From: Alisma plantago-aquatica
Taxonomy: Eukaryota; Streptophyta; Magnoliopsida; Alismatales; Alismataceae
NCBI GenBank assembly: GCA_963693085.1
Contig: OY856409.1
Location: forward strand, 1,163,526,749-1,163,590,748
Reading direction: 5' to 3'
Length of the DNA: 64,000 bases
Positions 49,113-60,680 of this stretch are shown one piece after another. The position numbers were made by a program, and so were the translations under genes. Each line of letters begins with the position of its first letter. The first letter of the stretch is position 1. Under the pieces are notes generated by a model. It searched no databases and was not told where the DNA came from. It saw only the letters and a program-made list of their open reading frames with translations.

Positions 49113-50225
49113 ATGCAAAAGGAGGGATATAACTTAAAGATGTTTGGAGAACACGAGGATCACATCACTGAGAGCAATGTTGTTGCACCAGTAGGAGGTG
49201 CAAGGGATCAGGCAAGAGAGGAATTAGTTCCTAAGAATCCCCATTTTGATGAATCTATGATAGAAAACCCAACCTTTCATGCTCTTTTTGGGTAATTCAT
49301 GACCACAATGATGCATATGGAAGACCGAGTGCCAGCACCAGCACCTGGGGCACCAACTCCCAATGAGGAACATGGGTCTGGTAAGACTTTTGAATGACTA
49401 CGCCGTGTAGGAGTTGAAGAATATGCCGGGACATCTGACCCAGCAGATGTTGATCTATGGCTCACTGAGTTAGAAAAGACTTTTAAGATCATTAGTATCC
49501 CAGATGCTGACAAAGTCAAACATGTTGTATATCTTTTGAAAGGTAGTGTTGGACACTGGTGGGCCATAGAAGAAGTAAAAAGGAATGATGAAAATGTTGG
49601 TTGGGAGTAATTTTGTCAAGAATTCATCAATAAGTATTTTCCAAGGACATATTTAGATGAAAATATCTCACAGTTTGAGAAGGTTCGGCAGGGAACCATG
49701 TCAATAAATGAATATGAGGCTAGCTTTATGGAACTTTTGTGATTTTGTCCTCAAATAACTGCTACTAAGCAGGAGAAGATTCAATGTTTTGAGAAAGGAC
49801 TGAATGCTGAGGTGTCTATATCGACAGATGTGTTAGAAAGTAGAGAGAGATTCGCCACATTTGTGGAGTGAATTCAGAGGATAGAAAGGTCTGTGACAAA
49901 GAAACATGAGGCAAACCTCAAGAGGAGGTCTACACAGTCACAAGAACAGTGGATTGGTGGTACTAAACAACTAAAGTTTTCGATAACACCAGTTCAACCA
50001 CAATATAGTATACCAATGCAGTGGTCACCAAGTGAGGGTTGAGCTTGCCATAAATGTAGACAGATAGGACATCTTAGGCAGCAGTGTCCAAGAAGAAATA
50101 ACGAGGTGACCCAACAGTCAAGGCATAATCTACAAAACCCACAAGGACCCAAATTTAGTGGAGAAGAAGGTCGAGGACGAAGACAATTATCACAGTTTGG
50201 TCCATCTACCTTGGGTAGTAGATGA
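49113..50225 (+). pseudogene. Gag of the gag-only element, one frame with six stops
   Basis: Ty3/gypsy capsid-nucleocapsid gene of about 370 codons, likely starting at ATG 49113 (MQKEGYNLKMFGEHED), about 90 bp after the primer site. The capsid core reads YAGTSDPADVDLWLTELEKT, VKHVVYLLKGSVGHWWAIEE, FINKYFPRTYLDENISQFEK and QGTMSINEYEASFMELL (about residues 107-209). The nucleocapsid zinc knuckle is intact: CHKCRQIGHLRQQC (about 311-324; Cx2Cx4Hx4C), followed by an Arg/Gln/Gly-rich tail. In-frame stops are at 49293, 49395, 49608, 49740, 49869 and 50040, but there is no frameshift over 1.1 kb. All six are TGA or TAA and could each come from CGA or CAA by one C-to-T change. Confidence 0.92.
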
Positions 50226-51933
50226 CAAAGGCAATAGAAGATGACAACTGACTCCATGTATTGGGTTAGATAAGACACTAGATAACTCATAAGAGGTAAC
50301 ATGTCAAGATAGAACTTTTCATTCTGAATCATCTTTCCTTTTCTACTCTTTGCCTACTAATTATAAGAAAGGTAGTTGTTGTTGTTGAGTTTCCTTTAAT
50401 TAATCCTATGAGGACATGAAAAAGATATAAGAAGGATGAGAACTTATATTCAATCCAATATTCTCTTGTATGTTTTGAAATTTCTCTCTTCATATAGAAA
50501 AGAGAAGATATATAGAAGAAACACCCTGAGAAAATTTCAGATACTAAGTAGTAAAACTTAAAGAGATGAAACATAATATAAAACCAATGCATACTACCTA
50601 ATTTCAGTTCTTGAATACCCTGGCCAGGTATTCGTCTATTGAAGATATGGTAAGTATGACACTCTTAGATAGCTATCTTTCTGATTACTCTGATTAGGTA
50701 GTCATTTTGAGACAATCTAAATAGCCTAACAAAGTATGAGATGTGGCACGAATATTTCTACCATGTCCTAATTGATATACGAAGGGATCTAAGTTAATCA
50801 TAAATCAATTTATAAACAAAAGAAGATGTTTAGTATAATGTATACCTTGGTCTGAGGACCTAGAGGTAACAGTTACCTGATGAGAGGTAACAATGTTCAG
50901 TGATGAATTGAGGGTTTGAATACCCATATTTAGTAATCATGATGATGATAATACTGAGAGGTGGTGACATGTAATCATCTCTATAATTCCAATGCAGATG
51001 GCAAGGAACCTAGGATGAAACAAAAGTAAATGACTCATGAACAGTTGAAAGTTCATGCAATAATGAGGAGATGATAATCTCCTCTCTTTGATAAACAACC
51101 CTGGGTGATGATGGGGTGATAAAAGGAATATGTTTCTTTGTGTTCTTTCCTTTCAGGGACATGCCAATCAAGTGAGTCTTATGACACTTGATGTGCATGA
51201 GTTAAAAGTGTTCAATTGATGGATATTTAGAAAATATCAGTTCATCTTGTACTTTGGTTCCAAGAATCCTAGTATCCAAGAACTTTCAATGATATGATAA
51301 AATGGGAACACGACTCTTGATAAGAAGTAATGTTTGGTTACCTAGAAGGGCCAACTTTGAAATTAGTCTAGTTACATATTGTAGTATGGATACCTTATGT
51401 TAGGGGTTTATGCCCCGCATAAACATAACATCAACAAATATGTATGATTTGAAGGAACAATTGTAAAATTGTTTTGGAAAAGTTGATCAAGTTAAAAATA
51501 ATTCCTTAGAATATCCCTATCTAGATCTGTTGAGACAACTTATACATAACCTCTGGAGATACCTCTAAGATAAGTTCTTCTTTGACAAGTAGCCTCTCCT
51601 TATTATAAGAAACTAAATAGCTAACATGATAGTTGATGCAAGTCATAAGAAAGTTAGTGTTGAACCAATAGATTAGACTGGTACAACATAAGTATGATGA
51701 GACTTGTAGTCTCAAATGAATGACAGAATGTAACTCTAGTCTGGGAAGGACAATTGAGTATGACATATTCTATGATAACCCTATGTGAAAGAACTTTGTG
51801 CTAGTCAAAGTTCTATGGCATCTCCATGACATTAAGAAGTTATGTGGAGACTTGATGATATGATAAATGAATAATATATGTCTCCCTTTACCTAGGATTT
51901 CGGGAAGGAAATCCTTGTTAGGGGTTTATAACT
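50226..51933 (+). other. Non-coding interior of the gag-only element
   Basis: No protease, RT, RNase H or integrase motif on either strand; short frames only. The phrase ttaggggtttat occurs at 51399 and again at 51918, close to the 3' LTR. The second may be part of a weak polypurine region. Confidence 0.6.
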
Positions 51934-52844
51934 TGTAATGACCATGACCTAGGTTATGAGGTAACCCTATTTGTTTTGGCTAAGTAAGTTGCATAGAAAT
52001 TTAATATAATCCTCTAAGGTGTTTTGTTATCATGTGACACACTTATGTTCCAAGTTTGGTCCTGATTGAATGATGTTTGAGCAATGTTCCTTTGTTTTGG
52101 ACCAAAGTGCAATTTACCCAAGGTGAGGGGCGATATTGCAAATTGTCACATGTTGAACATGCCTGAAGTGTTTTAGCATCATCAGCGAGAGAATGATGCT
52201 AAGTGGTGGCTTTTGGAAAGCCTAAATTCCAAGTTTGAATATGTTTGAATAATGCTAGTACCTTGTGCACCAATTTTGGTACAAATTGTAATTTACCCAA
52301 AATGTGGGGTTGATATGCAAATTACCACCTCTAGAATATTACTACTTCCTATATGTATCATTTATAGTAGATATAAATAAGGAGACACCATTGTTTAATT
52401 AATTATGAGTGATGGTAATCTTGGTTATGAAATGACAAAAAAAGGGTTGAATATGAAACCTTAACTTGAGTTGTATCAAGTTGAAAAGCTTATATATGAG
52501 TGCCTATCGGCCAAGGAGCCATAGGAGGAGCCTCATATAGGTTTTTAGACTCTTTGCAAAGGCCATGACGTGCAAATAACCTCAAGGAGGTGAAGTGTAT
52601 CGGTTTACAACTTCCTTAGAAAAGTTGTATCGGGTTGTGAATAAAGTGGTGATTTAGTTGATATATTTTATTCAAAGGGATAAGTAATGGAAGAAAATTC
52701 ATCCCTAGATTATCATATAGTGTTTTGAATGTCAATATAAATGTTAATGCATGCATATACATGTGTCACCCATTCATGGACACGTGGCACCTAGTATCTC
52801 AAATTGATGACACCTCATTTTCACACTTCTTCATGAACAATAAG

Positions 52845-52852
52845 TATATATA
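52845..52852 (+). promoter_or_regulatory. Probable TATA box, 3' LTR
   Basis: Same context as at 44865 (tatatata then caccttctttcacccc). Confidence 0.6.
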
Positions 52853-53689
52853 CACCTTCTTTCACCCCATACTGAACTTTTTCGAATCCTACCACCTCCT
52901 TGCTCTTATATATAGTGCATAGGGTCCTTGTATCATGCAGGAGTGAAGTGGTATCGTGCATAGGGCCTTGGGTATCGTCCATAGCAAGATCATATCGGCC
53001 AAGTAGGGTGATATCGGCCCAGTGAGGTGATATCGGCCATAGTGAAGTGTTTTGATCACAAGTGATGGGGATATCGGCCACAAGTGATGGAATATCATGG
53101 ATGGGTAGTGAGGTATCGTGCAAAGGTTCTAAGGAGCAAAAAGGAACTCAATACTTAACCCTAATGTGAGTCCATGATCATCTTCAACCTTGGATTGAAG
53201 CATGATTTTAGGGTTATGATCTTCCTTTCTTTTCTTCTTCACCAATTTCTTATCTATGGTGATTCCTTGTATATGAAGGAGTTGTGAACGAGCCTTGGAA
53301 TTTTGATAAGTCATATTCAACCTTAGGAATGTGGAGCTTTGGAGCTTGGAGCTTTGAAGTTGTTCTTAAGGTGGGTTATATAACTTGAAATCTATCATGT
53401 TATTATTCATCACCTAAATTGCTATACTTAATGATCTACTTTTAATTACGAAATTTTCTGAAATAGTTGATGACATTATGAGTTCTAGTACTTTCTTAGA
53501 CCTGTTTCCATGAACTATAATAGTTAGACCAAAGGTCTAGAGCTTGAAGAAGATGGTATCACCTTATAAAGTGATATCGAGTTCAAGCACACAAGCAAGC
53601 ACCTCTAACCCATATGGTGATGCACCTACTTCACAAAAATGATATGGATATGATTGAATACTTTCTTGCACGATACGATGGTGTAGTAT

Positions 53690-54050
53690 ACACCTCTTGC
53701 ACGATATGAGGTCAAGCAAGCACCTTAAAAATGATATTGGGCTGAGCACACACCTCTTTTCATGATATGGTGTGAGGCACACACACACCTCTCTACCCGA
53801 TATGGTGTGAAGAACACACACACCTCTTTGCCCGATATGGTGTGAAGCACACACACCTCTCTTCCTGATATGGTGTAAAGCACACACACATCTCTCTACC
53901 TAATATGGTGTGAAGCACAAACACACCTCTCTGCCCGATATAGTGTGAAGCACACACACACCTCTTTGCCCGATATGGTGTGGATCACACACACACCTCT
54001 TTGCCCGATATGGTGTGGAGCAAGCACACACCTCTTTTCCCAATAGGGTG
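53690..54050. repeat. Tandem array of ~35-37 bp units, 3' LTR copy
   Basis: The same array as at 45730-46075 in the partner LTR, with a similar copy number and diverged CA runs. Confidence 0.9.
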
Positions 54051-54510
54051 GAAGCACCTCAATCCAATACACTTGATTGAGTGATACATGTAGTATGTTA
54101 TGTCAAATGATACTTTAAGGCATGAAGGGTTTAATGCATTTTGAGATATATGGGCAAATGTACCTTGAGAAAAGGGTTGAGCCAGCCTAATGGAGTGGGA
54201 TGTAATCAATAACCTGGTAAGGATGAAAGAGAAACTTATACTTGTTTAATACTCATGTAATCAGTATACATTGATACTCCTATTATGTGTGGAATCTGGA
54301 TTAGGGTTGTGATTCTTGATGAATGTACTAGAAAACCCTAGTCGGCTTAAAAAGGGAAACCTTAACCCTAATGAAGGGTAAAGATATGATTTGAAACTAC
54401 AATTGGTTAATAAAGGGAATCCTTAACCATATTGAAACCATGTTGATAGGATGATATAATGAGCATAGCTAAGTATGAGCTATGATGTTTCATATAATAC
54501 CAATTATATG

Positions 54511-54855
54511 GACCTTGTGAGCCATGTGATTAGTTGTTGCCTAGTGAGAGGTAACAAGATGTGTAATGGGCCTTGTGAGCCATATGATTAGTTGTTTCCT
54601 ACTGAGAGGTAAGAAGATGTTTAATGGGCCTTGTGAGCCATGTGATTAGTTGTTGCCTAGTAAGAGGTAACAATATGTTTAATGGGCCTTGTGAGACATG
54701 TAGTTAGTTGTTGCCTAGTGAGAGGTAACAAGATGTTTAATGGGCCTTGTGAGCCATGTGGTTAGTTTTTGCCTAGTGAGAGGTAAAAAGATGTTTAATG
54801 GGTCTTGTGAGCCATGAGAATAATTGTTGTCTAGTAAGAGGTAACAAGATGTTTA
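54511..54855. repeat. 58-bp tandem array, 3' LTR
   Basis: Partner of 46532-46880, also six copies. The same number in both LTRs fits duplication with the LTR at insertion. Confidence 0.92.
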
Positions 54856-55128
54856 TAAAAGTCTCATGTAAGAAATGATAATGTTCAAAATAAACTAGGA
54901 AATGGAAACTTAGTAACATAATAATAATAAGAAATGGATACAATAATAAGAATGAAATCTTGATCATACATGCTTTAAGCTTATAGCCAAATAAGGGCTA
55001 TAGTGTTTCGAATATGCTTCAAGGAGATAAGAGGAATACTTGTACTATATAAAGGATGTGAATAAGTATGATGGCTTGGCCAAGGTATAATGCATAGTAA
55101 AGGTAATATGGTATTCAGTGATGAGTTG

Positions 55129-56301
55129 CACAGGATTGGTATAGTTCATTACCTGGAACAGATGCATAGGATTGGCATAGTGCAATACCTAGAATAATGT
55201 CACACGATTGGCATAGTCCAATACCTGGAATAAAACTATAGGATTGGGATAACCCGATGCCTGGATACAACACTCACAGGATTGGCATAATCCAATACCT
55301 AGAATAAAACTACAGAATTGGGATAACCTGATGCCTGGATGCAACACTCACAGGATTCGCATAATCCAATACCTGGAATAGAACTATAGGATTGGGATAA
55401 CCCGATGCCTGGATGTAACACTCACAGGATTGGCATAATCCAATACCTGGAATAAAACTACAAGATTGGGATAACCCGATGCCTGGATGCAACACTCATA
55501 GGATTGGCATAATCCAATACCTGGAATAAAACTACAAGATTGGAATAACTCGATGCCTGGATGCAACACTCACAGGATTGGCATAATCCAATACCTAGAA
55601 TAAAACTACAAGATTGGGATAACCTGATGCCTGGTTGTAACACTCACATGATTGGCATAATCCAATACCTGGAATAAAACTACATGTTTGGGATAACTCG
55701 ATACCTGGATGTAACACTCACAGGATTGGCATAATCCAATACCTGGAATAATGTCATAGGATTGGCATCGTCCAAAACTTAGAATAAAACTACAGGATTG
55801 GGATAACCTGATGCATGGATGCAACACCCACAGGATTGGCATCATCCAATACTTGGAATAAAACTACAAGATTGGGATAACCTGATGCCTGGATGCAACA
55901 CTCATAGGAGTGGCATAATCCAATACTTGGAATAATGTCACATGATTGGCATAGTCCAATACCTGGAATAAAACTACAGGATTGGTAATAACCCAATGCC
56001 TATCATAGGATTGGTCATAACCCAATACCTGGAATAATTGCACAAGATTGGTAATAACCCAATGCCAGGAATGATTCCATAGGATTGGTAATAACCCAAT
56101 GCCTAGAATAATGTCATAGGATTGGTCATAATCCAATACCTGGAATAGTTTCACAGGATAGGCATAGTCCAATACCTAGAATAGTTGCATAGGATTGGCA
56201 TAGTCCAATACCTGGAATAGTTGCACAAGATTGGCATAGTCCAATACCTGGACAGAATATGATGATGTACACTCATACGACCGGTACAATTCAATATTTG
56301 G
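55129..56301. repeat. 37/74-bp hairpin tandem array, 3' LTR
   Basis: Partner of 47154-48222 and about 100 bp longer. The dimer order is the same and the final monomer section is kept. Confidence 0.93.
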
Positions 56302-57105
56302 CTAGCAGATTGGCTAAGGCCAACAGTTAGAAATGAGAATGATTCATGGATGACATACCATGATAATGAGTGTCACGGGATAAGCTTGAATTGTTGATAT
56401 AGTGTGATGGGTTAATGATATACATGTTCTTCATATTCCTTATAAAGTGAATAGACAATTTACTGCTCTATCATAGATAGTTGCAATGCTTTAAAAGATG
56501 AGAATATTCTAAATTGCTTATTCTCTGCTTAGTTTTATACTATTTAACTGTGATAATAAAATTGTTGGCGGAGAGGTATATCTCTCGCTGGGACAATTGT
56601 CTCACCCTGTGGGATCCACATTTTTTTTTTTTGGACGTGCATGAGGGGGGTTGAGACCATACTACAGAGGGAGACCATCAATAATAGGGACAGTAGTGCC
56701 AACTCAGGTTGAGTATACTAATTGTCGTGTCTTGTAGATAGAAGTCCTATGTGTCATCTTTGTACTCTCATGTCCTTGGATTTAGTACGTTTGAGGTTTT
56801 ATGTTGCCAGTATGCCTGGAACAATTTGAGGTTTTGGCTAGTATGCCTCGAGGTTTTATGTTGCTTCAGTGTATGTTTTGACAAAGCAACTGTTATATAT
56901 TATCCTCGAGAACAGATGGTACAATGTATGTACAATTTGAACAATGATGTATATAAGGTTTTGGTTCTTCCTTAAAGATTTTTCCTAGAAATGGATCTCT
57001 TTGTAAAATGGTTTTAATTTTTAGTGATTTTTGTTAATCCACAGCTTATGATTATTCCGCATAATTAGTAACAATTTGGTTGTCGGTTTGGTGGCGGTCG
57101 TTACA

Positions 57106-57246
57106 AATATGATACATCTTTGTTGCCATATTATCCTCTCCACCTTGAGCCATTGCTAGAGGGTTAGGGCCATAATGGCTCTTAGCTTGTTCCTCACCAT
57201 GTCCACGTACTTTTCCTTCCATCTGCATATCCATAACAGAACACAT
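57106..57246 (-). pseudogene. Tekay gag, N-terminal fragment
   Basis: The frame starts with ATG at 57246 (MCSVMDMQMEGK...), about 100 bp downstream of the primer site on the minus strand, and runs to the target duplication. Codons past 57106 in the same open frame belong to the inserted LTR and are not gag. I chose this ATG because it is the first in the frame after the primer site; MDMQ or MEGK a few codons on are alternatives. Confidence 0.75.
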
Positions 57247-57344
57247 ATGTTAGAAATTTGCAGTTCAAAGAGGAAAACATCCTAATCCTACTGGTCTCTT
57301 ATCACCCCTATCTCAAACCAAAATTCATTTTAGGTTCAACCTAT

Positions 57345-57356
57345 GCTCTGATACCA
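57345..57356 (-). promoter_or_regulatory. Tekay primer-binding site
   Basis: The minus strand reads TGGTATCAGAGC, a perfect 12-base match to the initiator-methionine tRNA type. It lies three bases after the 5' LTR. Confidence 0.92.
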
Positions 57357-57359
57357 AGT

Positions 57360-59750
57360 TGTTACACCCACATCCCACGATTACCACTAATCATAAGATT
57401 AAGGCATAATTTTGATGGAAAATCCGCCATATATATTTTTTTTCTCTAAAATATATTATAATATCACTTACTGAAAGAAAAGTCTCAATTAAACATAACA
57501 ACAAGATACAACAGAACTTGTCTATTACAAAGAAGACAGAGTTTTACACTTAATCTACTTCATGTACATTATATTTCAAACTTCTCTCTTTTCACACTCT
57601 TACAATCCCAGGATCCATAGGAAGGATAAGAGACCCTCTAACTATTCTAACTAATCTTCTTTCAAGACCTCTATTCTACTCTAGATAAAAATTGCCTTCT
57701 GTATCCTCAGGAAGAGCTAATCTTTTACTTGAAAAAAATTTCAGTAGGTTGGTGAGCTATTGGCTCAATGAGTAGAGAATCAACAGGTAACCAAGATATT
57801 TATGAAGTTTACAAGTAATAGAACTTAAATGCAAACATGTAAGCATGGCAGTTTAAAATTGTAATTCACTCAGCATGGCAGTAGTACAGATATTGAATGT
57901 AATGAAAGGATAACCTAATTATTTACATTATTTCAAATCCATTTATTTTGCCTTTGGACCCACATGAAGTGTACCACAACATGTGGTAGTATCGCAGCAA
58001 GCTCCAATCTCATTGTATAAGACATAGAAGCACGCCCAGGTTCCTAAGTCTTTATTCTCAATACCATATAATCAGCTGGCATCAGCATGTCTTCCTCTCG
58101 ACAGCTAATGGGAGCGGTCGAATATCTCAGACTCCACCTCTCAACTTAGGTACTCAGGCGGTGAGTCAAAGCCCTTAGGCTTAAAGTGCATCAGTGGACC
58201 TACCGACCACTGATTACTACAACATGTAGCATAGGTACCACCGGCATCCCTAGTTGGTGTTGGGTACCACACAATTGTAAGGAGTTTGCCCTACTAGTCA
58301 AACCCCCACACCCTACGGGTACGCTTCGGCTTACCTTGATCTGGACTACCTCCAGTCAGGAAATTGTTTCCTCCCCACAGCACAGGACTCATCCTGTGAG
58401 GATTCTACAATGTCCATGGCATCTAATGTCTAGTGATGTTTAGTTAATATAGAAAGTATCATCATCGTAGCTAATGATTACCCTATTTCTAACAATTAAT
58501 TGTCTCACATTTAAATAATAAATCACTAAATAATTTTCACATATTTCACAACCATACTCCAACTCTTAAAACATGAACTAGGGCAACCTGTCTTTCTGGT
58601 GCCTCAATTTACACATTCATCACCTGTCGAATCATGACAATTCACAAGAAAACTTTCAACATGGTAATACATCACTAATAATATGATTAATAAAGCATTT
58701 CAACTACTGATATTCACCACATACATTTATTTAAACCATCAAAATATCATAGAGCAAGAATCAAACTCTTGAAACTATTATTTGAAATGGTATGCTTTAA
58801 ATCAGGGTTAAGAAGTGATTATCTACTCACAGACTTAGCTCAAGATCATTTATCTTAGCCTTTTCACTAACTAATCTCAGGTCTTAGCTCACACAAGTCA
58901 GGATCAAGCTTTAAACCTCAAGATCTCATTCAAAACAACCTTTTAATGTATTTCCCGGTCCTAAAAAGGGTGTGTTGTTGGTAGAAGATAAAGATTAGAG
59001 GTTAAGCCAAACCTCAAAATCGCTAGATTAGGGATCTCGAGCTAGGGGAAACAAAAAGAAGGAAGAATCAAGGGTTAAACCTACTTACCAAGTCGAATCT
59101 ATAGAAACCCTTTTGGATTTCAGCCATTCTTCACGTTCTTCCCCAAAAATCACCCCAGAAATCATCTTCCAGGTCGCCCTCTCGTAGACCAAGTTGTTTG
59201 GGATGATAGAGGATCGAATCTCAGTTCCAACGTACTTTGTTTTGTTGAAAACGGATAAGTATTACTTGAGATATGATCGTTTTACGATTGGCTATCCTGG
59301 GAGGCGTCGGTCCCGGTCACGGTGTCGACGCAGCGTCGGTCGCGGGGTCGGCCGCGGTCGCGGTGTTCTGTATATGTTTACTAAAAATGACATAACTCTC
59401 TCATTTTAACTCCGATTTGGTTCATTCTTTTTTTTATTCATAATTGAATTATCTACAATCCTATAATATTATTTTGATAATATTCACATATGAAAAATCA
59501 TTTATTAATTATTTCCTCTAATACCATTAACTCTCTTCTTGCATACATGTATGGGTTAATGTTATGTTACTCTTACTCGGATCTTTATAGTAGGCTTAAA
59601 TCATGATTATGAGTTGCCCAAACAAGTATTTAATATTATCAAAGTTATTATAAAGCACAAGATAAAAATATTACTAACAAAAATATGACAAGCATTAAGA
59701 TTATCTTAAATCTCTAGGATTACCAGCAAAGCTAGGAATGCGTTGTAACA
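57360..59750 (-). repeat. Tekay element 5' LTR (2,391 bp)
   Basis: Partner of 37010-39363. The GC-rich ggtcgcggtg patch is longer here (59297-59367, about 71 bp against about 40 bp), which accounts for most of the length difference. No protein-coding content. Confidence 0.92.
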
Positions 59751-60680
59751 ACTTGACTCTCTTTGATACTCTCCCCATTAACCTTCTCTTCACAGTACAT
59801 AGGTTCTTGAGAAACTTGGTAGATGATGGAATCTACTTGATAGCATCCAACAATGGCATGTTCACCTTCACTTGGGGAAACACCTTTAGAATGTCAACAT
59901 TGTGCTTTTTTCTCCTTTTTACTTATGTGGGCTCATCCAATGCATCGAGGAGTGGTGGTTCACTTAATTTTTCCTTACTTGGATCCACATGATTTCCTTG
60001 TGGCATGACTGGAGGTGGAATAGTAGGTATGGTAGAATCTACAGAAGGAGTGTGAGGTCGAGCACATGCTATCACATTCTCAATAGAAGGTGTCATAGAA
60101 TCATCTTTGGCAATCTCAATCATAGTATCACCACTTGTCTACCTTTGCTTTTCTTTATCAACCATTCTTTGACTCTCGGGCTGCTCAAGGGATTTCCCAC
60201 TCCTTAGAACCGTGACAACACTACCTTTCTCGTAGTGGAGAGGGGGAGCATGTTATGACTGTAAAGGAGGTGGAGGTGGTACTTGGTATTGCCATTGAGG
60301 TGGAGGGAAGAATTGAGGATGAAAGGTGAATTGGTGGGAAATTTGTGATGATGGAGGGGGGAGGTGTATAAGGATTTGGATGGCCTTGGAAGTGCTATGT
60401 CGGTTGCACTTGCATGGGAGGTGGATTATAGAGAACTTGAGTGGAATGCATAGGTCCACTTGCTTCATTGAAACTCATTATGCACTTTGAAGACAATTTT
60501 TCCTCTTGGTGAGGAAGTATGGAAGATAACTGCGCTACCCTTTTCTCAAGCCTTGTGACATTCTTTTAGACATCATCAAACCTTTCAATCTATATAGAAC
60601 CTCTTCCTCAAACCTGGAGCTATATCTTGGACTTTGTTGTTCTGGGTAGCTATAGAAATGTAAACCCTACACAATTTAAA
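59751..60680 (-). pseudogene. Athila-type gag, C-terminal part (5' half of the split frame)
   Basis: The minus strand holds the gag C-terminus in several frames: a heptad-like segment near 60600-60500 (NVTRLEKRVAQLSSILP), a proline-rich region (60253-60468, FFPPPQWQYQVPPPPP), VVTVLRSGKSLEQPES near 60200, an open stretch at 59923-60123, and the conserved block VFPQVKVNMPLLDAIK near 59880. This order (coiled coil, LRSGK, NMPLLDAI, then protease) matches the plus-strand Athila copy at 31015-33056. The protein continues into the protease at 37009, on the other side of the nested elements. Confidence 0.8.

Larger units (their letters stand above)
43970..57105 (+). mobile_element. Gag-only LTR retrotransposon (TR-GAG-like) with 5.1-kb LTRs
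   Basis: A 13.1-kb element on the plus strand made of two long LTRs (43970-49007 and 51934-57105) around a 2.9-kb interior. Right LTR ends are TGTAATGACC...GGTCGTTACA; the left LTR's first bases are mutated (TTTCATGACC). An exact target duplication, aatat, lies at 43965-43969 and 57106-57110, inside gag of the Tekay element. The interior has a primer site and one gag frame. I find no protease, RT, RNase H or integrase, so it would need pol from a relative. Its gag belongs to the same Ty3/gypsy type as the surrounding Tekay. Known plant classes with this layout are TR-GAG and LARD elements. The LTRs differ noticeably, so the insertion is not recent. Confidence 0.9.
51934..57105 (+). repeat. 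Gag-only element, 3' LTR (5,172 bp)
   Basis: Partner of 43970-49007 with the same internal order. Length differences come mainly from the tandem arrays and from a partial duplication near 56790-56850 (gaggttttatgttgc occurs twice). Confidence 0.92.
37010..59750 (-). mobile_element. Complete Ty3/gypsy Tekay chromovirus element, interrupted
   Basis: A full-length LTR retrotransposon on the minus strand. It has a 5' LTR (59750 to 57360), primer site, gag start (57246), a 13.1-kb insertion, the rest of gag, protease, RT, RNase H, integrase, chromodomain, polypurine tract and 3' LTR (39363 to 37010). Without the insert it is about 9.6 kb. An exact 5-bp target duplication, acttg, flanks it (37005-37009 and 59751-59755). 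The domain order with integrase after RT shows Ty3/gypsy. The chromodomain at the integrase C-terminus and the long LTRs point to the Tekay/Del clade. Domains carry stops and active-site changes, and the two LTRs differ visibly (about one base in ten where I compared), so the copy is old and inactive. Confidence 0.93.
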
